Of a stretch of DNA of 64,000 nt, positions 16,869-25,789 are shown one piece after another. The notes below the pieces were generated by a model, which made no database searches, was not told where the DNA came from, and worked only from the letters and a program-made list of their open reading frames with translations. This DNA is from Pyruvatibacter mobilis. Lineage in GTDB: Bacteria; Pseudomonadota; Alphaproteobacteria; CGMCC-115125. The translations under genes were made by a program, and so were the position numbers. The stretch lies in assembly GCF_012848855.1 (NCBI RefSeq), contig NZ_CP051630.1, positions 1,467,501 to 1,531,500 on the forward strand. The letters run 5' to 3'. The stretch's first letter is position 1, and each line of letters begins with the position of its first letter.

Positions 16869-18251
16869 ATGCGCCTTGTAAGCGATGAGATCCTGATTGA
16901 TCGCGGCGTGCAGACGCCGGTGAACGACGCGATTTATCCGATGCTGGACGAGTTCCAGCTGTGGAACCCGGCGGCGTGGACGGGCGGGCAGCCCTATGAG
17001 TTCTACGCGAAGATGCGCAAGACGGCGCCGGTGATGTGGTCGCCCATGGGGCGCGAGGCATCAGGCTTCTGGTCCGTCAGCCGTTATGACGACATCAAGC
17101 AGGTGGAACTGGCGCCGGACGTGTTCTCGTCCCAGCGCGGTAGCATCAACATCGCGATCGGCCCGCGCGAAAAATGGAAGCCGGAGAAGCTGGTGCCGGC
17201 GGCGCTTAACTCGCTGATCAACATGGATGCGCCGCACCACATGGAACTGCGCATCCAGCAGAAGGACTTTTTCATTCCCGCCTATGTGGAGAGCATCCGC
17301 GAGAAGGTGGGCCGCAAGATCGACAGCCTGCTGGACGACCTGGAGGCCAACGGCCCGGTTGTGGATTTCGTGAAGTTCTTCTCCACCCAGCTGCCGCTGT
17401 TCACGCTGTGCGAGATGCTCGGCGTGGAAGAGGAAGACCGGCCGAAGATCGTGGAGTGGATGCACTATCTGGAGCTGGCCTCCCAGTTCACCACCAACCC
17501 GATGCGCACCTTCCTGTCTGAGCCCACCTTCCCCTTCCGTTTCGGCCCGGCGGTGAAGGACATGTTCGCCTATGGGGAACGGGTGATGGCGGACAGGCGC
17601 AATAATCCGCGTCCGGACCTTCTGTCGATCATTGCGCATTCGAAGATTGATGGGGAATTGCTGTCGCAGGAATTCCTCGACGGCTCATGGCTGCTGATCG
17701 TCTTCGCCGGCAATGACACGTCGCGCAATTCGCTGTCCGGCACCATTCGCCTCATGACGGAGTTTCCTGACCAGCGGGCGATGGTGCTGGACGATCCGTC
17801 GCTGATCCCGCGCATGTCGCAGGAAGCACTGCGGATGATCTCGCCGGTGAAGCACATGCGGCGCACGGCCGCGGAGGACACCGAGCTCAACGGCCAGCGC
17901 ATCGCCAAGGACGAGAAGGTGGTGCTGTGGTATGGCGCGGGCAACCGGGATCCCGAGGTTTTCCCGGACCCGGACCGGTTCGACATGATGCGCGACAATG
18001 TGGACAAGCACATCGCCTTCGGCCACGGGGTGCATAAGTGCCTCGGCAGCCGCGTGGCGCAAATGCAGCTGCGGCTCGCCTTTGAGCGTATTTTCGACCG
18101 CTTCCCCAATATTACCTGGACTGGCCACGAGAAGATCGCCCCCAACGCGCTGGTGCACGCGATCTCCAGCCTCAAGGTCAATCTTTATGGCCAGGGCGGC
18201 GAGCGGCCGACGCGGGTGCAGGTAAGGATGCCGGCGCAGGCGGCGGACTAA
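16869..18251 (+). CDS. Cytochrome P450
   Basis: Soluble bacterial P450 of 460 residues. It has the I-helix oxygen-activation motif FAGNDTSRNSLSG, the K-helix EALR (ExxR), and the heme loop FGHGVHKCLGSR with the thiolate ligand at Cys391. The N-terminal segment has no membrane anchor. The general layout (MDAPHHMELR, GAGNRDPEVFPDPDRF) resembles P450s acting on terpenoids, steroids or alkyl chains, but the family number cannot be given. No ferredoxin or reductase gene is adjacent. The ribosome site before the chosen ATG is weak, and upstream in-frame codons do not look coding. A strong terminator follows it. Confidence 0.93.
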   Translation: MRLVSDEILIDRGVQTPVNDAIYPMLDEFQLWNPAAWTGGQPYEFYAKMRKTAPVMWSPMGREASGFWSVSRYDDIKQVELAPDVFSSQRGSINIAIGPREKWKPEKLVPAALNSLINMDAPHHMELRIQQKDFFIPAYVESIREKVGRKIDSLLDDLEANGPVVDFVKFFSTQLPLFTLCEMLGVEEEDRPKIVEWMHYLELASQFTTNPMRTFLSEPTFPFRFGPAVKDMFAYGERVMADRRNNPRPDLLSIIAHSKIDGELLSQEFLDGSWLLIVFAGNDTSRNSLSGTIRLMTEFPDQRAMVLDDPSLIPRMSQEALRMISPVKHMRRTAAEDTELNGQRIAKDEKVVLWYGAGNRDPEVFPDPDRFDMMRDNVDKHIAFGHGVHKCLGSRVAQMQLRLAFERIFDRFPNITWTGHEKIAPNALVHAISSLKVNLYGQGGERPTRVQVRMPAQAAD

Positions 18252-18270
18252 GTCTCAGCCCCTCATAACG

Positions 18271-18314
18271 CATCATCCCGCCGCGCCGGCTAACGGCGGG
18301 CGGGATGATTTTTG
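18271..18314 (+). terminator. Rho-independent terminator after the P450
   Basis: An 11-base-pair stem, ATCATCCCGCC with GGCGGGATGAT, encloses a 16-base loop that can fold further, and it runs straight into TTTTT on the plus strand. It begins 20 bases after the P450 stop. The minus strand has no T-run, so it serves the P450 rather than the convergent oxidoreductase. Confidence 0.88.
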
Positions 18315-18342
18315 GGCTCGTAGCCCGTCAGACCGATCCCCG

Positions 18343-20562
18343 TCAGACGGAGAAAGACTGGCCGGACAGGGGCAGCTTGCGCGGGCGGACGCCCGTGGCA
18401 TTGAAGATCGCGTTGGCGACCGCCGGGGCGATGGGCGGTGTGCCCGGCTCGCCGCCGCCGCCGATGTCTTCCGGATTGCCGTTGATGATCTCCACCACGA
18501 TGTCCGGTGCCTCATCCATGCGCACCATTTCGTAGTCGTGGAAATTGCTCTGTTCCACGGCGCCGTTGCGGATGCTGATCTCGCCGTGCAGGGCGGCGGT
18601 GAGACCGTAGATGATGCCGCCTTCCATCTGGGCGGTGAAGCCGTCCGGGTTCATGGCATAGCCCGGATCAGCACAGCAGAAGACCTTGCGCACGCGGGGA
18701 GCGCCCCTGGTCATGTCCACTTCCGCCACCATGGCGACGATGGTGTTGAAGGAGCGCACCAGTGCCACGCCGCGGCCATGGCCCGCGGGCTGGGCACTGC
18801 CCCAGTCCGCCATGGCGGCAGCCTTCTTCAGCACGGTGGCGAACCTCGGCGAATTGCCGAGCATCGACAGGCGGAACTCCACCGGGTCCTTGCCGGCGGC
18901 CTGGGCCATCTCGTCCACGAAGGACTCCACGAAGAAGCCGTGCTGGGAGTGGTCCACCGACCGCCAGGCCCAGAACGGCAGCGGCAGGTCCACGTCGCTC
19001 AGGGCACGGATATGCTGGCTGCCGGTGTCGTAATAGGAGACGAAGGACGCGTCCGCCGGGTCGTTGTGGAAGAGGAACACATTGTCCCAGGCCACCGGCT
19101 TGCCAGCCTCGTCCAGCCCGCCGCGGAAGCGGCTGGTGGTGGCGTTGCGGTAGGCCGCCTTCTGGATGTCTTCCTCGCGCGACCAGATGAGCTTGAGCGG
19201 GCCGCCGCCCACCTCCTTTGCCACGCGGGCTGCCATCTCCACCATGTCGGTGGCCGAACGCCGCCCGAAGCCGCCGCCCATCTGCTGCATGTGGATGGTG
19301 ATGTCATCAAGGCCGATGTCGAGAATATCGGCTGCGGCCGTGCGGCAGCGCAGGGGTGCCTGGGTGCCGAGCCAGAAATCCGCCTTGCCGTCGCGGATCC
19401 ACACGGTGCAGTTCATCGGCTCCATGCAGGCATGGGCGAGGAACGGCACCTGGTACTCCGCCTCGATAACGGTCGAGGCCTTCTCCAGCGCGCGGCCCGT
19501 ATTGCCCTGCTCGAACAGGGTGTCACCGCCATTGGCGCCTGCATCATTCAGGGCCTTGTCGAAGGTCGCGAACATGCCGGCCTGATCAAGGCCATCGGTC
19601 GGCGTCTGCGAATAGGTGACGCTGACGGCGTTCACCGCCTGCTGGGCGTGCCAGTAGCTGTCGGCCACAACGGCGATGAAACTGCCCATGTCGAGCACGG
19701 TCTCGACGCCGCGCATGGACCGGGCCTCGGCGTCATCCATGCTGTCGGCAACCGCGCCGGGCACCGGGGATGACAGCACGGCGGCATATTTCATCTTCTG
19801 GCCGGGCACCGTTGCGTCGATGCCGTATTGAGCGGTGCCGTTGACCTTGGAGGGGATGTCCAGGCGCTGGGCGGAGGTGCCCATGAGCTTGAACTCGTCC
19901 ACCGTCTTGAGGGTCGGCTTGGCGGGCAGGCTCTGATCGGCAGCGGCGACGGCGAAGTCCGCATAGTCCGCCGACTTGCCGCTGGCCTTGTGGTAGAGAC
20001 GGCTCTTCTCGGTGGTGATCTCGCCTGCCGGGACGTCCCACGCGTCGGCGGCGGCGGCCACCAGCATTTCCCGGGCTGCGGCACCCGCCACGCGCATGCC
20101 GCGCTGGCCGGTGGAGCGGATCGAGAAGCTGCCGCCGGTGAGATAGAGATCCATCATGTAGGACAGGTTCTTGAACACCCCGTCCACGGTGGGCTCAAGC
20201 CAGGCGCCGACATCAAGATCGGGCGCGACGAACAGGCGGGCCATCTCGGAGGAGACATAGTCGCCATTGGCCGGGGCGGACATGACCTCGACCTTGTCCC
20301 AGTCGGCGTCCATTTCGTCGGCCAGCATCTGGGCCAGGGTGGAGAGTGCGCCCTGCCCCATTTCGGTGTGCGGCGTGATCGCCGTCACCACATTGTCTTC
20401 GCCGATCTTCACCCAGGCATTGATCAGCTGCTCACCCTCGACGGCGGCGTCCTTCGCCAGGCTGTCGACGGGATTGCCCGGCCGGATGGCAACGCCCACG
20501 ACCAGGGCTGCGCCGCCTGCCACACCAGCGCCGATAAAGGCGCGACGGGACCACTTGTTCAT
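18343..20562 (-). CDS. iorB: Molybdopterin-binding large subunit, isoquinoline 1-oxidoreductase/aldehyde dehydrogenase type
   Basis: Catalytic subunit of a xanthine-oxidase-family hydroxylase, 739 residues. It carries a twin-arginine signal (WSRRAFIGAGVAGGAALVVG), so the folded holoenzyme is exported to the periplasm. Two molybdopterin-binding halves are visible, with QMGGGFGRR in the first and GGGEPGTPP containing the expected catalytic Glu (about 705) near the end. It lies 17 bases after the 2Fe-2S subunit gene. The IorB-type arrangement without a FAD subunit needs an electron acceptor such as a cytochrome c, and none is encoded here. Substrate could be an N-heteroaromatic or an aldehyde. 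Confidence 0.9.
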   Translation of the reverse strand: MNKWSRRAFIGAGVAGGAALVVGVAIRPGNPVDSLAKDAAVEGEQLINAWVKIGEDNVVTAITPHTEMGQGALSTLAQMLADEMDADWDKVEVMSAPANGDYVSSEMARLFVAPDLDVGAWLEPTVDGVFKNLSYMMDLYLTGGSFSIRSTGQRGMRVAGAAAREMLVAAAADAWDVPAGEITTEKSRLYHKASGKSADYADFAVAAADQSLPAKPTLKTVDEFKLMGTSAQRLDIPSKVNGTAQYGIDATVPGQKMKYAAVLSSPVPGAVADSMDDAEARSMRGVETVLDMGSFIAVVADSYWHAQQAVNAVSVTYSQTPTDGLDQAGMFATFDKALNDAGANGGDTLFEQGNTGRALEKASTVIEAEYQVPFLAHACMEPMNCTVWIRDGKADFWLGTQAPLRCRTAAADILDIGLDDITIHMQQMGGGFGRRSATDMVEMAARVAKEVGGGPLKLIWSREEDIQKAAYRNATTSRFRGGLDEAGKPVAWDNVFLFHNDPADASFVSYYDTGSQHIRALSDVDLPLPFWAWRSVDHSQHGFFVESFVDEMAQAAGKDPVEFRLSMLGNSPRFATVLKKAAAMADWGSAQPAGHGRGVALVRSFNTIVAMVAEVDMTRGAPRVRKVFCCADPGYAMNPDGFTAQMEGGIIYGLTAALHGEISIRNGAVEQSNFHDYEMVRMDEAPDIVVEIINGNPEDIGGGGEPGTPPIAPAVANAIFNATGVRPRKLPLSGQSFSV

Positions 20563-20579
20563 GGAAGGACCCTCCCGGT

Positions 20580-21035
20580 TCAGGCGCGCGCGGCGGCCTT
20601 GATGGCCGCGCGGATGCGTGTGTAGGTGCCGCAGCGGCAGATATTGCCTGACATTGCAGCGTCGATGTCGTCGTCACTCGGGTTGGGGTTATCGCGCAGC
20701 AAGGCTGCGGCGGACATGAGCTGGCCCGACTGGCAGTAGCCGCATTGCGGCACCTGGGCGTCGATCCAGGCCTGCTGGACCTTGCTCAGCGCGCCGTCCG
20801 GATCAGACAGGCCCTCGATGGTGGTGATCTCAGCTCCCTCGGCAGCCTCGATGGGCGTCGAGCAGGCGCGGATGGGTTCACCGTCCAGATGCACCGTGCA
20901 GGCTCCGCAGGCGGCGATGCCGCAGCCGAACTTGGTGCCGGTCATCTGCAATTCTTCACGGACAACCCAGAGGATTGGCATTTCCGGGTCGACATCCAGC
21001 GACACCGGTTTACCATTGATGGTCAGATTGATCAT
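20580..21035 (-). CDS. iorA: (2Fe-2S)-binding small subunit of the molybdenum hydroxylase
   Basis: Electron-transfer subunit of 151 residues with two clusters. The plant-ferredoxin-type N-domain holds [15 protein letters not shown] plus a later Cys (IRACSTP). The helical C-domain holds CGYCQSGQ and [10 protein letters not shown]. It has no signal peptide and would be carried through Tat with the large subunit. The ATG at 21035 has a GGGAGGGA ribosome site upstream; a start 39 codons earlier would read a Pro/Trp/Arg-rich leader that does not belong to the family. A perfect palindrome lies about 100 bases upstream. Confidence 0.93.
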   Translation of the reverse strand: MINLTINGKPVSLDVDPEMPILWVVREELQMTGTKFGCGIAACGACTVHLDGEPIRACSTPIEAAEGAEITTIEGLSDPDGALSKVQQAWIDAQVPQCGYCQSGQLMSAAALLRDNPNPSDDDIDAAMSGNICRCGTYTRIRAAIKAAARA

Positions 21036-21135
21036 GGGGCGGATCCCTCCCGAAACGGGCTGCCCCACAAGGGCACCCGGCACGTTCCAGCTCGGCCGGG
21101 GAGCGAATCCTTTCTCCGGCCAGCGCGTCGCATTG

Positions 21136-21154
21136 AAATGACCATAGGTCATTT
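21136..21154. promoter_or_regulatory. Perfect palindrome upstream of iorAB
   Basis: AAATGACC and GGTCATTT are perfect 8-base arms around a 3-base spacer, about 100 bases before the iorA start. Seventeen bases beyond it is a second perfect palindrome, TGAAGCGCGCTTCA (21172-21185). The first is the size and symmetry of a TetR, GntR or MarR dimer site, yet no such regulator adjoins the operon. Only intergenic sequence lies between here and the bphP stop. Confidence 0.55.
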
Positions 21155-21248
21155 GGCGTACGCGGGCAAGATGAAGCGCGCTTCAGTCACTCACATTTAC
21201 GTCAGCCCGGCTGGCCTTCAGCTGCGCTTCCATCCCCACTTCAGGGGC

Positions 21249-23852
21249 CTACTTGCCGCGGGCGGCCTTCTGCGCCTTGCCGATGGCCGATTTCAGATGC
21301 TCGCTGGTATAGGGCTTCTGCAGGGTTGGCAGGTCGGGCAGGTCTTCCACCGCTGCCTCCTCGGCCCCGTAGCCCGTGGCCATGAGCGTGAGGATGCCGC
21401 GCTCCGCACAGGCCCGGGCGACGGCGGCGGACGTCTCCTCGCCAAGATTCACGTCAAGCAGGGCGAAGGTGAACTCGTGGGCGTCCAGCTCCCGCAGCGC
21501 GTCCGAGACGCGGCTGGCGGTGATCACAGGCTCGGCACCCAGATCGCCCAACATGTCGGACGCATCCATCGCGATGATGAGATTGTCTTCCACCACGAGC
21601 GCGGGGCCGTCCAGACGCACATCGACAGCGGCTTCCTCGTCCGCCGCCACCGTGCCGGCGGACGTGGCCGCGCCTTCCCGCACATAACTTTCCGGGATCA
21701 CGAAATCGGCCTCCATGCCCGTAACCTTGAACCGCACATCCACTTCACCCTTGAGCTCGAACGGCACGGACCGCTCGATGATGGTGGTGCCGAAGCCGCG
21801 CCGGGTCGGCGCGTTGACCGCAGGCCCGCCCTTCTCGCGCCAGGTGATGGACAGGCGCCCATCGGGGCGGCGGGCAATGGCCATGTCCACGGTCCCTGTC
21901 TCATTGCTCAGCGCCCCATATTTGGCCGAGTTCGTGACAAGTTCATGCACGACCAGCGCCAGGCAGGTGAAGGCGGACGGCGACAGGTCCACGTCGTCGC
22001 CGACGACGGAGACGCGCGCGGCGCGCTCCATGAGGAACGCGGTGATTTCGTTGTCGATGAGGGAGCGCAGCGACACCCATGACCACTTGGTGCCCGTCAG
22101 CTGATCATGGGCGCGGGCCAGGGCATAGATCCGGTTGTCCAGCACCCGGCAATATTCGTCGATCGACACGCCGGACCCGCGCCCCTGGGCGACGATGCTG
22201 CGGATCAGATTGAGGATATTGCGCACACGGTGGTTGAGCTCGGCGATCAGCAGTTCCTGCTGCTCCTGCGCCCGCTTGCGGACCGCATTGGTCTCGTCGG
22301 CGATCTTGAGCACCACTTCGAGCAGGGTCACACGCAGGGCATCAGCCGCACGCCTCTCGGCGCGGGTCCATGGCGCGCAGCGGCCGCGCACCACTTCCTG
22401 CCAGGCCTCAAAGCTCTTGCGCGGGGTGAGGCGCGAGCCATGCGGGCCGATCTCGACGGGCTTGTCCGGATTGCCGGCCCAGGACACCGTCTGCACCAGT
22501 TCGCGGCGGAAAAGCACGATGTAATCGCGCGGCTGGCGGGAGATGGGCAGCGCCAGCATACCGGCGGCGCGCTCGACGAAATCATCGCCCTTGGCATAGC
22601 GGGCGGAGATGCAGTCAGTGGAATAGATGTGGCCGGCCTGGGTGGTGTTGAGGAAGCGGGCAAGCCCTGCGAACTCCTCTGCCGTCGGCGCGGGGCCCTG
22701 GGCAACATAATGGCCGTTGGAATAGATCGAGATGCCGTCGAAATCGATGACCTCTTCGATGTCCGCGCCGATGGTGTCCAGCGTGGTGGCGAGATCAACG
22801 CCGCTGGAGACCTTCACCATCAGCCGGTCATGCAGGGCCCGGGATTTGTCCGCCTGCTGAAGTTCCTCGTTCATTTCGAGCTGGGCAAGCTCATAGTTGA
22901 ACAGCTGGCCGAACAGCTCCACGGCGCTCCGCTTTTCAAAATCGATATAGCGCGGCGTGTTGTGGTGGCAGGCAAACAGGCCCCACAACTTGCCCTGGCG
23001 CAGGATCGAGACCGACATGGAGGCCCCTACCCCCATGTTGCGCAGATATTCCAGGTGGATGGGCGACACGGCGCGGGCGACCGACAGCGACAGGTCCAGC
23101 CGGTCGCCATTGGGCATCACGTCGGGAATGATGGGATGGATGGCCCCGTCCACATCCGCGATGAGCCGGAGCATATTGCGGCAGTAAAGTGCGCGCGCCT
23201 GCTTGGGAATGTCGCTCGCGGGATAGCGCAGGCCGAGGAACGACTCCATGCCGGGGCCCGCGGCTTCGGCGATCACCGTGCCCGTGTCGTCTTCCTCGAA
23301 GCGGTAGACCATCACCCGGTCGAAGCCGCAAAGGAGCTTGAGGCCGCGGGCGGCTTCCCGCGCCATGCTTTCCATCTCGTCGTGGCGCGCCACGCGGGCG
23401 ATCAGGCCCTGCACCTGAGCTGCGTCGTCCCTGTCGCCGGGTTCGTCGGCGCGGGGCTCGAACTCGAGCACCGTGAGGTGGCCGGACGCATGGATCGACA
23501 CATCGAAGCGCCGGCCATCGCCGAAGACCGGATAGCTGAACAGGCGGGCTGACGCATTCTGGTTGGCGAGCGTCTGCATGCGGGTGCGCAGATCATGGGC
23601 GAGGCCGCTGGGGAAGATGTCGCCGAAAGGCGCGCCGATCATCGCTTCCGCATCGAAGCCCAGCTTGTCAGCACAATTTGTGGAGGCATGGGCGATGATC
23701 CAGTCGGCGGAGACCGCGACCAGGCAGCCGAAATCCTGCACGTGGCCGAGAATGTGGATCGGTTCCCGGTCACAATTGCTGAGGTCCACCGGTTCACCGG
23801 CGAGAGTGGGATCGGGGTCACGCAAGGGCAGGCACTTTCTCTTCGGCCGCAT
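21249..23852 (-). CDS. bphP: Bacteriophytochrome histidine kinase with C-terminal receiver
   Basis: Red/far-red photoreceptor kinase of 867 residues. Order: PAS with the biliverdin-binding Cys27 in NCDREPIHI; GAF with LRYPASDIPKQAR and SPIHLEYLRNMGV; PHY with the tongue motif PRKSFEAW; an HWE/HisKA_2 kinase with phospho-acceptor His541 in ELNHRVRN; HATPase; and a receiver with phosphoacceptor Asp800 in LLDVNLGEE. The fused receiver suggests internal phosphotransfer or phosphate-sink behaviour. Its ATG at 23852 overlaps the bphO stop by 35 bases and lacks a clear ribosome site; a TTG overlapping the bphO stop is an alternative but would drop only about ten residues and keep Cys27. No output regulator is adjacent. 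Confidence 0.95.
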   Translation of the reverse strand: MRPKRKCLPLRDPDPTLAGEPVDLSNCDREPIHILGHVQDFGCLVAVSADWIIAHASTNCADKLGFDAEAMIGAPFGDIFPSGLAHDLRTRMQTLANQNASARLFSYPVFGDGRRFDVSIHASGHLTVLEFEPRADEPGDRDDAAQVQGLIARVARHDEMESMAREAARGLKLLCGFDRVMVYRFEEDDTGTVIAEAAGPGMESFLGLRYPASDIPKQARALYCRNMLRLIADVDGAIHPIIPDVMPNGDRLDLSLSVARAVSPIHLEYLRNMGVGASMSVSILRQGKLWGLFACHHNTPRYIDFEKRSAVELFGQLFNYELAQLEMNEELQQADKSRALHDRLMVKVSSGVDLATTLDTIGADIEEVIDFDGISIYSNGHYVAQGPAPTAEEFAGLARFLNTTQAGHIYSTDCISARYAKGDDFVERAAGMLALPISRQPRDYIVLFRRELVQTVSWAGNPDKPVEIGPHGSRLTPRKSFEAWQEVVRGRCAPWTRAERRAADALRVTLLEVVLKIADETNAVRKRAQEQQELLIAELNHRVRNILNLIRSIVAQGRGSGVSIDEYCRVLDNRIYALARAHDQLTGTKWSWVSLRSLIDNEITAFLMERAARVSVVGDDVDLSPSAFTCLALVVHELVTNSAKYGALSNETGTVDMAIARRPDGRLSITWREKGGPAVNAPTRRGFGTTIIERSVPFELKGEVDVRFKVTGMEADFVIPESYVREGAATSAGTVAADEEAAVDVRLDGPALVVEDNLIIAMDASDMLGDLGAEPVITASRVSDALRELDAHEFTFALLDVNLGEETSAAVARACAERGILTLMATGYGAEEAAVEDLPDLPTLQKPYTSEHLKSAIGKAQKAARGK

Positions 23853-24417
23853 CGGCGGCGTAATGGCTGAACAGGGCGAAGACGGCGCGGGCGTCCGTCA
23901 CGATGGTTTCATTGCCCGGCAGGCGGGCGTCACCCCTGCCCGCACCGGTGCAGAATGTTTTCCACACATCCAGATAATCCGGCGCCGTGAAGAAGGCCGC
24001 GGCGTGCCGGACGTCCGGCTGCGTGCTGCTGCGCCAGCGCTTCTTCAGCATCGCGTTGCCGAGGCGGGACCCGGCCAGCACGTAATCCACGGCATCCGGG
24101 TGAAGCCGGGCAGCATCAACAGGCGGGACAGCAACGGGCGGCACCTGATGGCCCAGCACCGCAAGGTCCGTCCGGGCACGGTGCGCAAGATCCACGATCA
24201 TCAGCTTGCTGATGTTTCCCGCATCGCATTCGGACAGGACGCCAAGGGCGCGCGCCTGCATGCGCAGGAACACTGCCAGTCCGTCCACGGATGAAACGTC
24301 GACATGGGCAAGGCGCGTATCCAGCGCGTCATGCGCCGGACGGGTCTCCGCCCGGAGACGATCACGCAGGAAAATAGAATTGGCCGCCGGAATGGGTGGC
24401 ACTCCAATCGATGACAT
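23818..24417 (-). CDS. bphO: Biliverdin-producing heme oxygenase
   Basis: Heme oxygenase of 199 residues that opens heme to biliverdin, iron and CO, supplying the phytochrome chromophore. The proximal heme ligand is His29 in LRAETRPAHDALD, and the distal helix is recognisable at VDYVLAGSRLGNAML, where the family has a Gly-rich kink. The ATG at 24417 with AGG nine bases upstream is preferred to a start 35 codons earlier, whose leader is rich in His/Arg and not family-like. It is translationally linked to bphP. A Fur-like box lies about 150 bases upstream on the other side of the divergent promoter region. Confidence 0.9.
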   Translation of the reverse strand: MSSIGVPPIPAANSIFLRDRLRAETRPAHDALDTRLAHVDVSSVDGLAVFLRMQARALGVLSECDAGNISKLMIVDLAHRARTDLAVLGHQVPPVAVPPVDAARLHPDAVDYVLAGSRLGNAMLKKRWRSSTQPDVRHAAAFFTAPDYLDVWKTFCTGAGRGDARLPGNETIVTDARAVFALFSHYAADAAEEKVPALA

Positions 24418-24566
24418 ATGGCTTTGCCTGAGTATGTGCGCCCTATGGGCGGCAGCTACGCAGCCGTACCGATGTTGAAAATGTGCCCCTGTAACCCCGC
24501 ATCTTCCATGGTTTGCGTCCAATTCTCAACAACGGATTTGCCGGGGCTGCGGCGGAAAAGCGCAAT

Positions 24567-24581
24567 TGCAAATAAGTCGCA
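24567..24581 (+). promoter_or_regulatory. Fur-like box in the divergent bphO / iron operon promoter
   Basis: TGCAAATAAGTCGCA is a 15-base imperfect palindrome of the TGCnAnT-n-AnTnGCA form used by alphaproteobacterial Fur proteins. An AT-rich stretch that could contain a -10 (TATATT) follows. It is about 95 bases before the porin-like gene start and about 150 before bphO, so it could control one or both. The 259-base intergenic stretch holds nothing else I can name. Confidence 0.45.
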
Positions 24582-24676
24582 TTTATATTAGAAGCAGCAC
24601 CCGGCTGGGGACTTTTCATACTGCTTCCGCGTTTCGGAGGCGGCGACCAACAACAAACACCAATGGGGGCTTTGCC

Positions 24677-25768
24677 TTGCCACAACTTTCCGCCATCGCC
24701 AGGACCATGACCGCGCTCGTGGCCACAACCTGCCTCACAGCCCCCGCCCTTGCGGAAGACAGCTTTCCGCGCATTAAGGGCGAGATCCCGATCGAGATCC
24801 AGAACGATTACACCTACGATTCCGATGACCGGGACGCGGAGCTGAACGACCTCTACACGACGATCGAACCTGCGGTGAGTGTTCGGTTCACGGAGGAGTT
24901 TTCCATCGAGGCAGGCCTTGTGCTGGAGCCTGTGCTGGACCCGGACCCGCGCGACGACCGCTTCTTCGAGGATGAGGGCCTGTTCGTCGAAACCCTGTTC
25001 CTGCAATACGCGACCGACAGCTTTTCGCTGTTCGGCGGCAAGATAAATCCGGCCTTCGGGGTGGCATGGGACATTGCCCCTGGCGTCTATGGCACGGATC
25101 TGGCCGAAGACTACGAGCTGACCGAACGGATCGGCCTGGGCGGCAGCGTTACCCTCGGCAATGACGAGACGGGGCTGCACACCATCACTGCCTCCACCTT
25201 CTTCGCCGACACCAGCTTCCTGTCTGAATCCCTGATTACCGAGCGGCCACGCAACCGGAAGTCGTCCGGCGGTGTCAGCAACACGGAAGACTTCTCGTCC
25301 TTCGCGGTGGCGCTGGACGGTGATCTCGGCATCGTGGTGCCCGGCCTTGCCTACCATCTGGGCTTTGAGAGCCAGGAAGGCGGCACCGGCAACCCGGAAG
25401 ACGAATTCGGCATCGCCGCGGCGCTCTATGGTGAGTTCGAGATCGGCGAGGACACGGTGCTTGGACCGGTGGTCGAGTATGTCCATCAGTCCGACGCCGG
25501 CGGCATCGCCGAGGACCGAGATTACATCACCCTCGGTGCGGCCCTCGTGCACGGGCCGTGGAACATCGCCGTGTCCGACACCATCCGCACCATCGACCCG
25601 GCCGGGGCCGGCGACGTGGATGACAACCAGTTCCAGGTCTCCGGCGGCTACGCCTTCGACAACGGGCTGGCGCTGGACATCGGCTACAAGCACACCGAGG
25701 AGTCCAATTCGGATTCCAACACGGTTGGCGCTCTCCTCACCTACACCCTTCCCTTTTCAGCCCCTTAA
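24677..25768 (+). CDS. Outer-membrane beta-barrel porin-like protein
   Basis: Secreted protein of about 363 residues with a signal peptide ending APALAED and alternating hydrophobic/polar strands throughout, ending in GALLTYTLPFSAP. The composition (acidic, Gly/Thr/Asp-rich, no cysteine after the signal) fits an outer-membrane barrel. I do not recognise a precise family; siderophore porins of the LbtU kind occupy a similar context elsewhere. The best start is a TTG at 24677, with GGGGG upstream, giving a normal 26-residue signal; an ATG at 24707 is the alternative and gives a short signal without positive charge. It is the first gene of the iron-type operon, 21 bases before the imelysin. Confidence 0.7.
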   Translation: MPQLSAIARTMTALVATTCLTAPALAEDSFPRIKGEIPIEIQNDYTYDSDDRDAELNDLYTTIEPAVSVRFTEEFSIEAGLVLEPVLDPDPRDDRFFEDEGLFVETLFLQYATDSFSLFGGKINPAFGVAWDIAPGVYGTDLAEDYELTERIGLGGSVTLGNDETGLHTITASTFFADTSFLSESLITERPRNRKSSGGVSNTEDFSSFAVALDGDLGIVVPGLAYHLGFESQEGGTGNPEDEFGIAAALYGEFEIGEDTVLGPVVEYVHQSDAGGIAEDRDYITLGAALVHGPWNIAVSDTIRTIDPAGAGDVDDNQFQVSGGYAFDNGLALDIGYKHTEESNSDSNTVGALLTYTLPFSAP

Positions 25769-25789
25769 GGCACAGTCGGGAGACATTTC

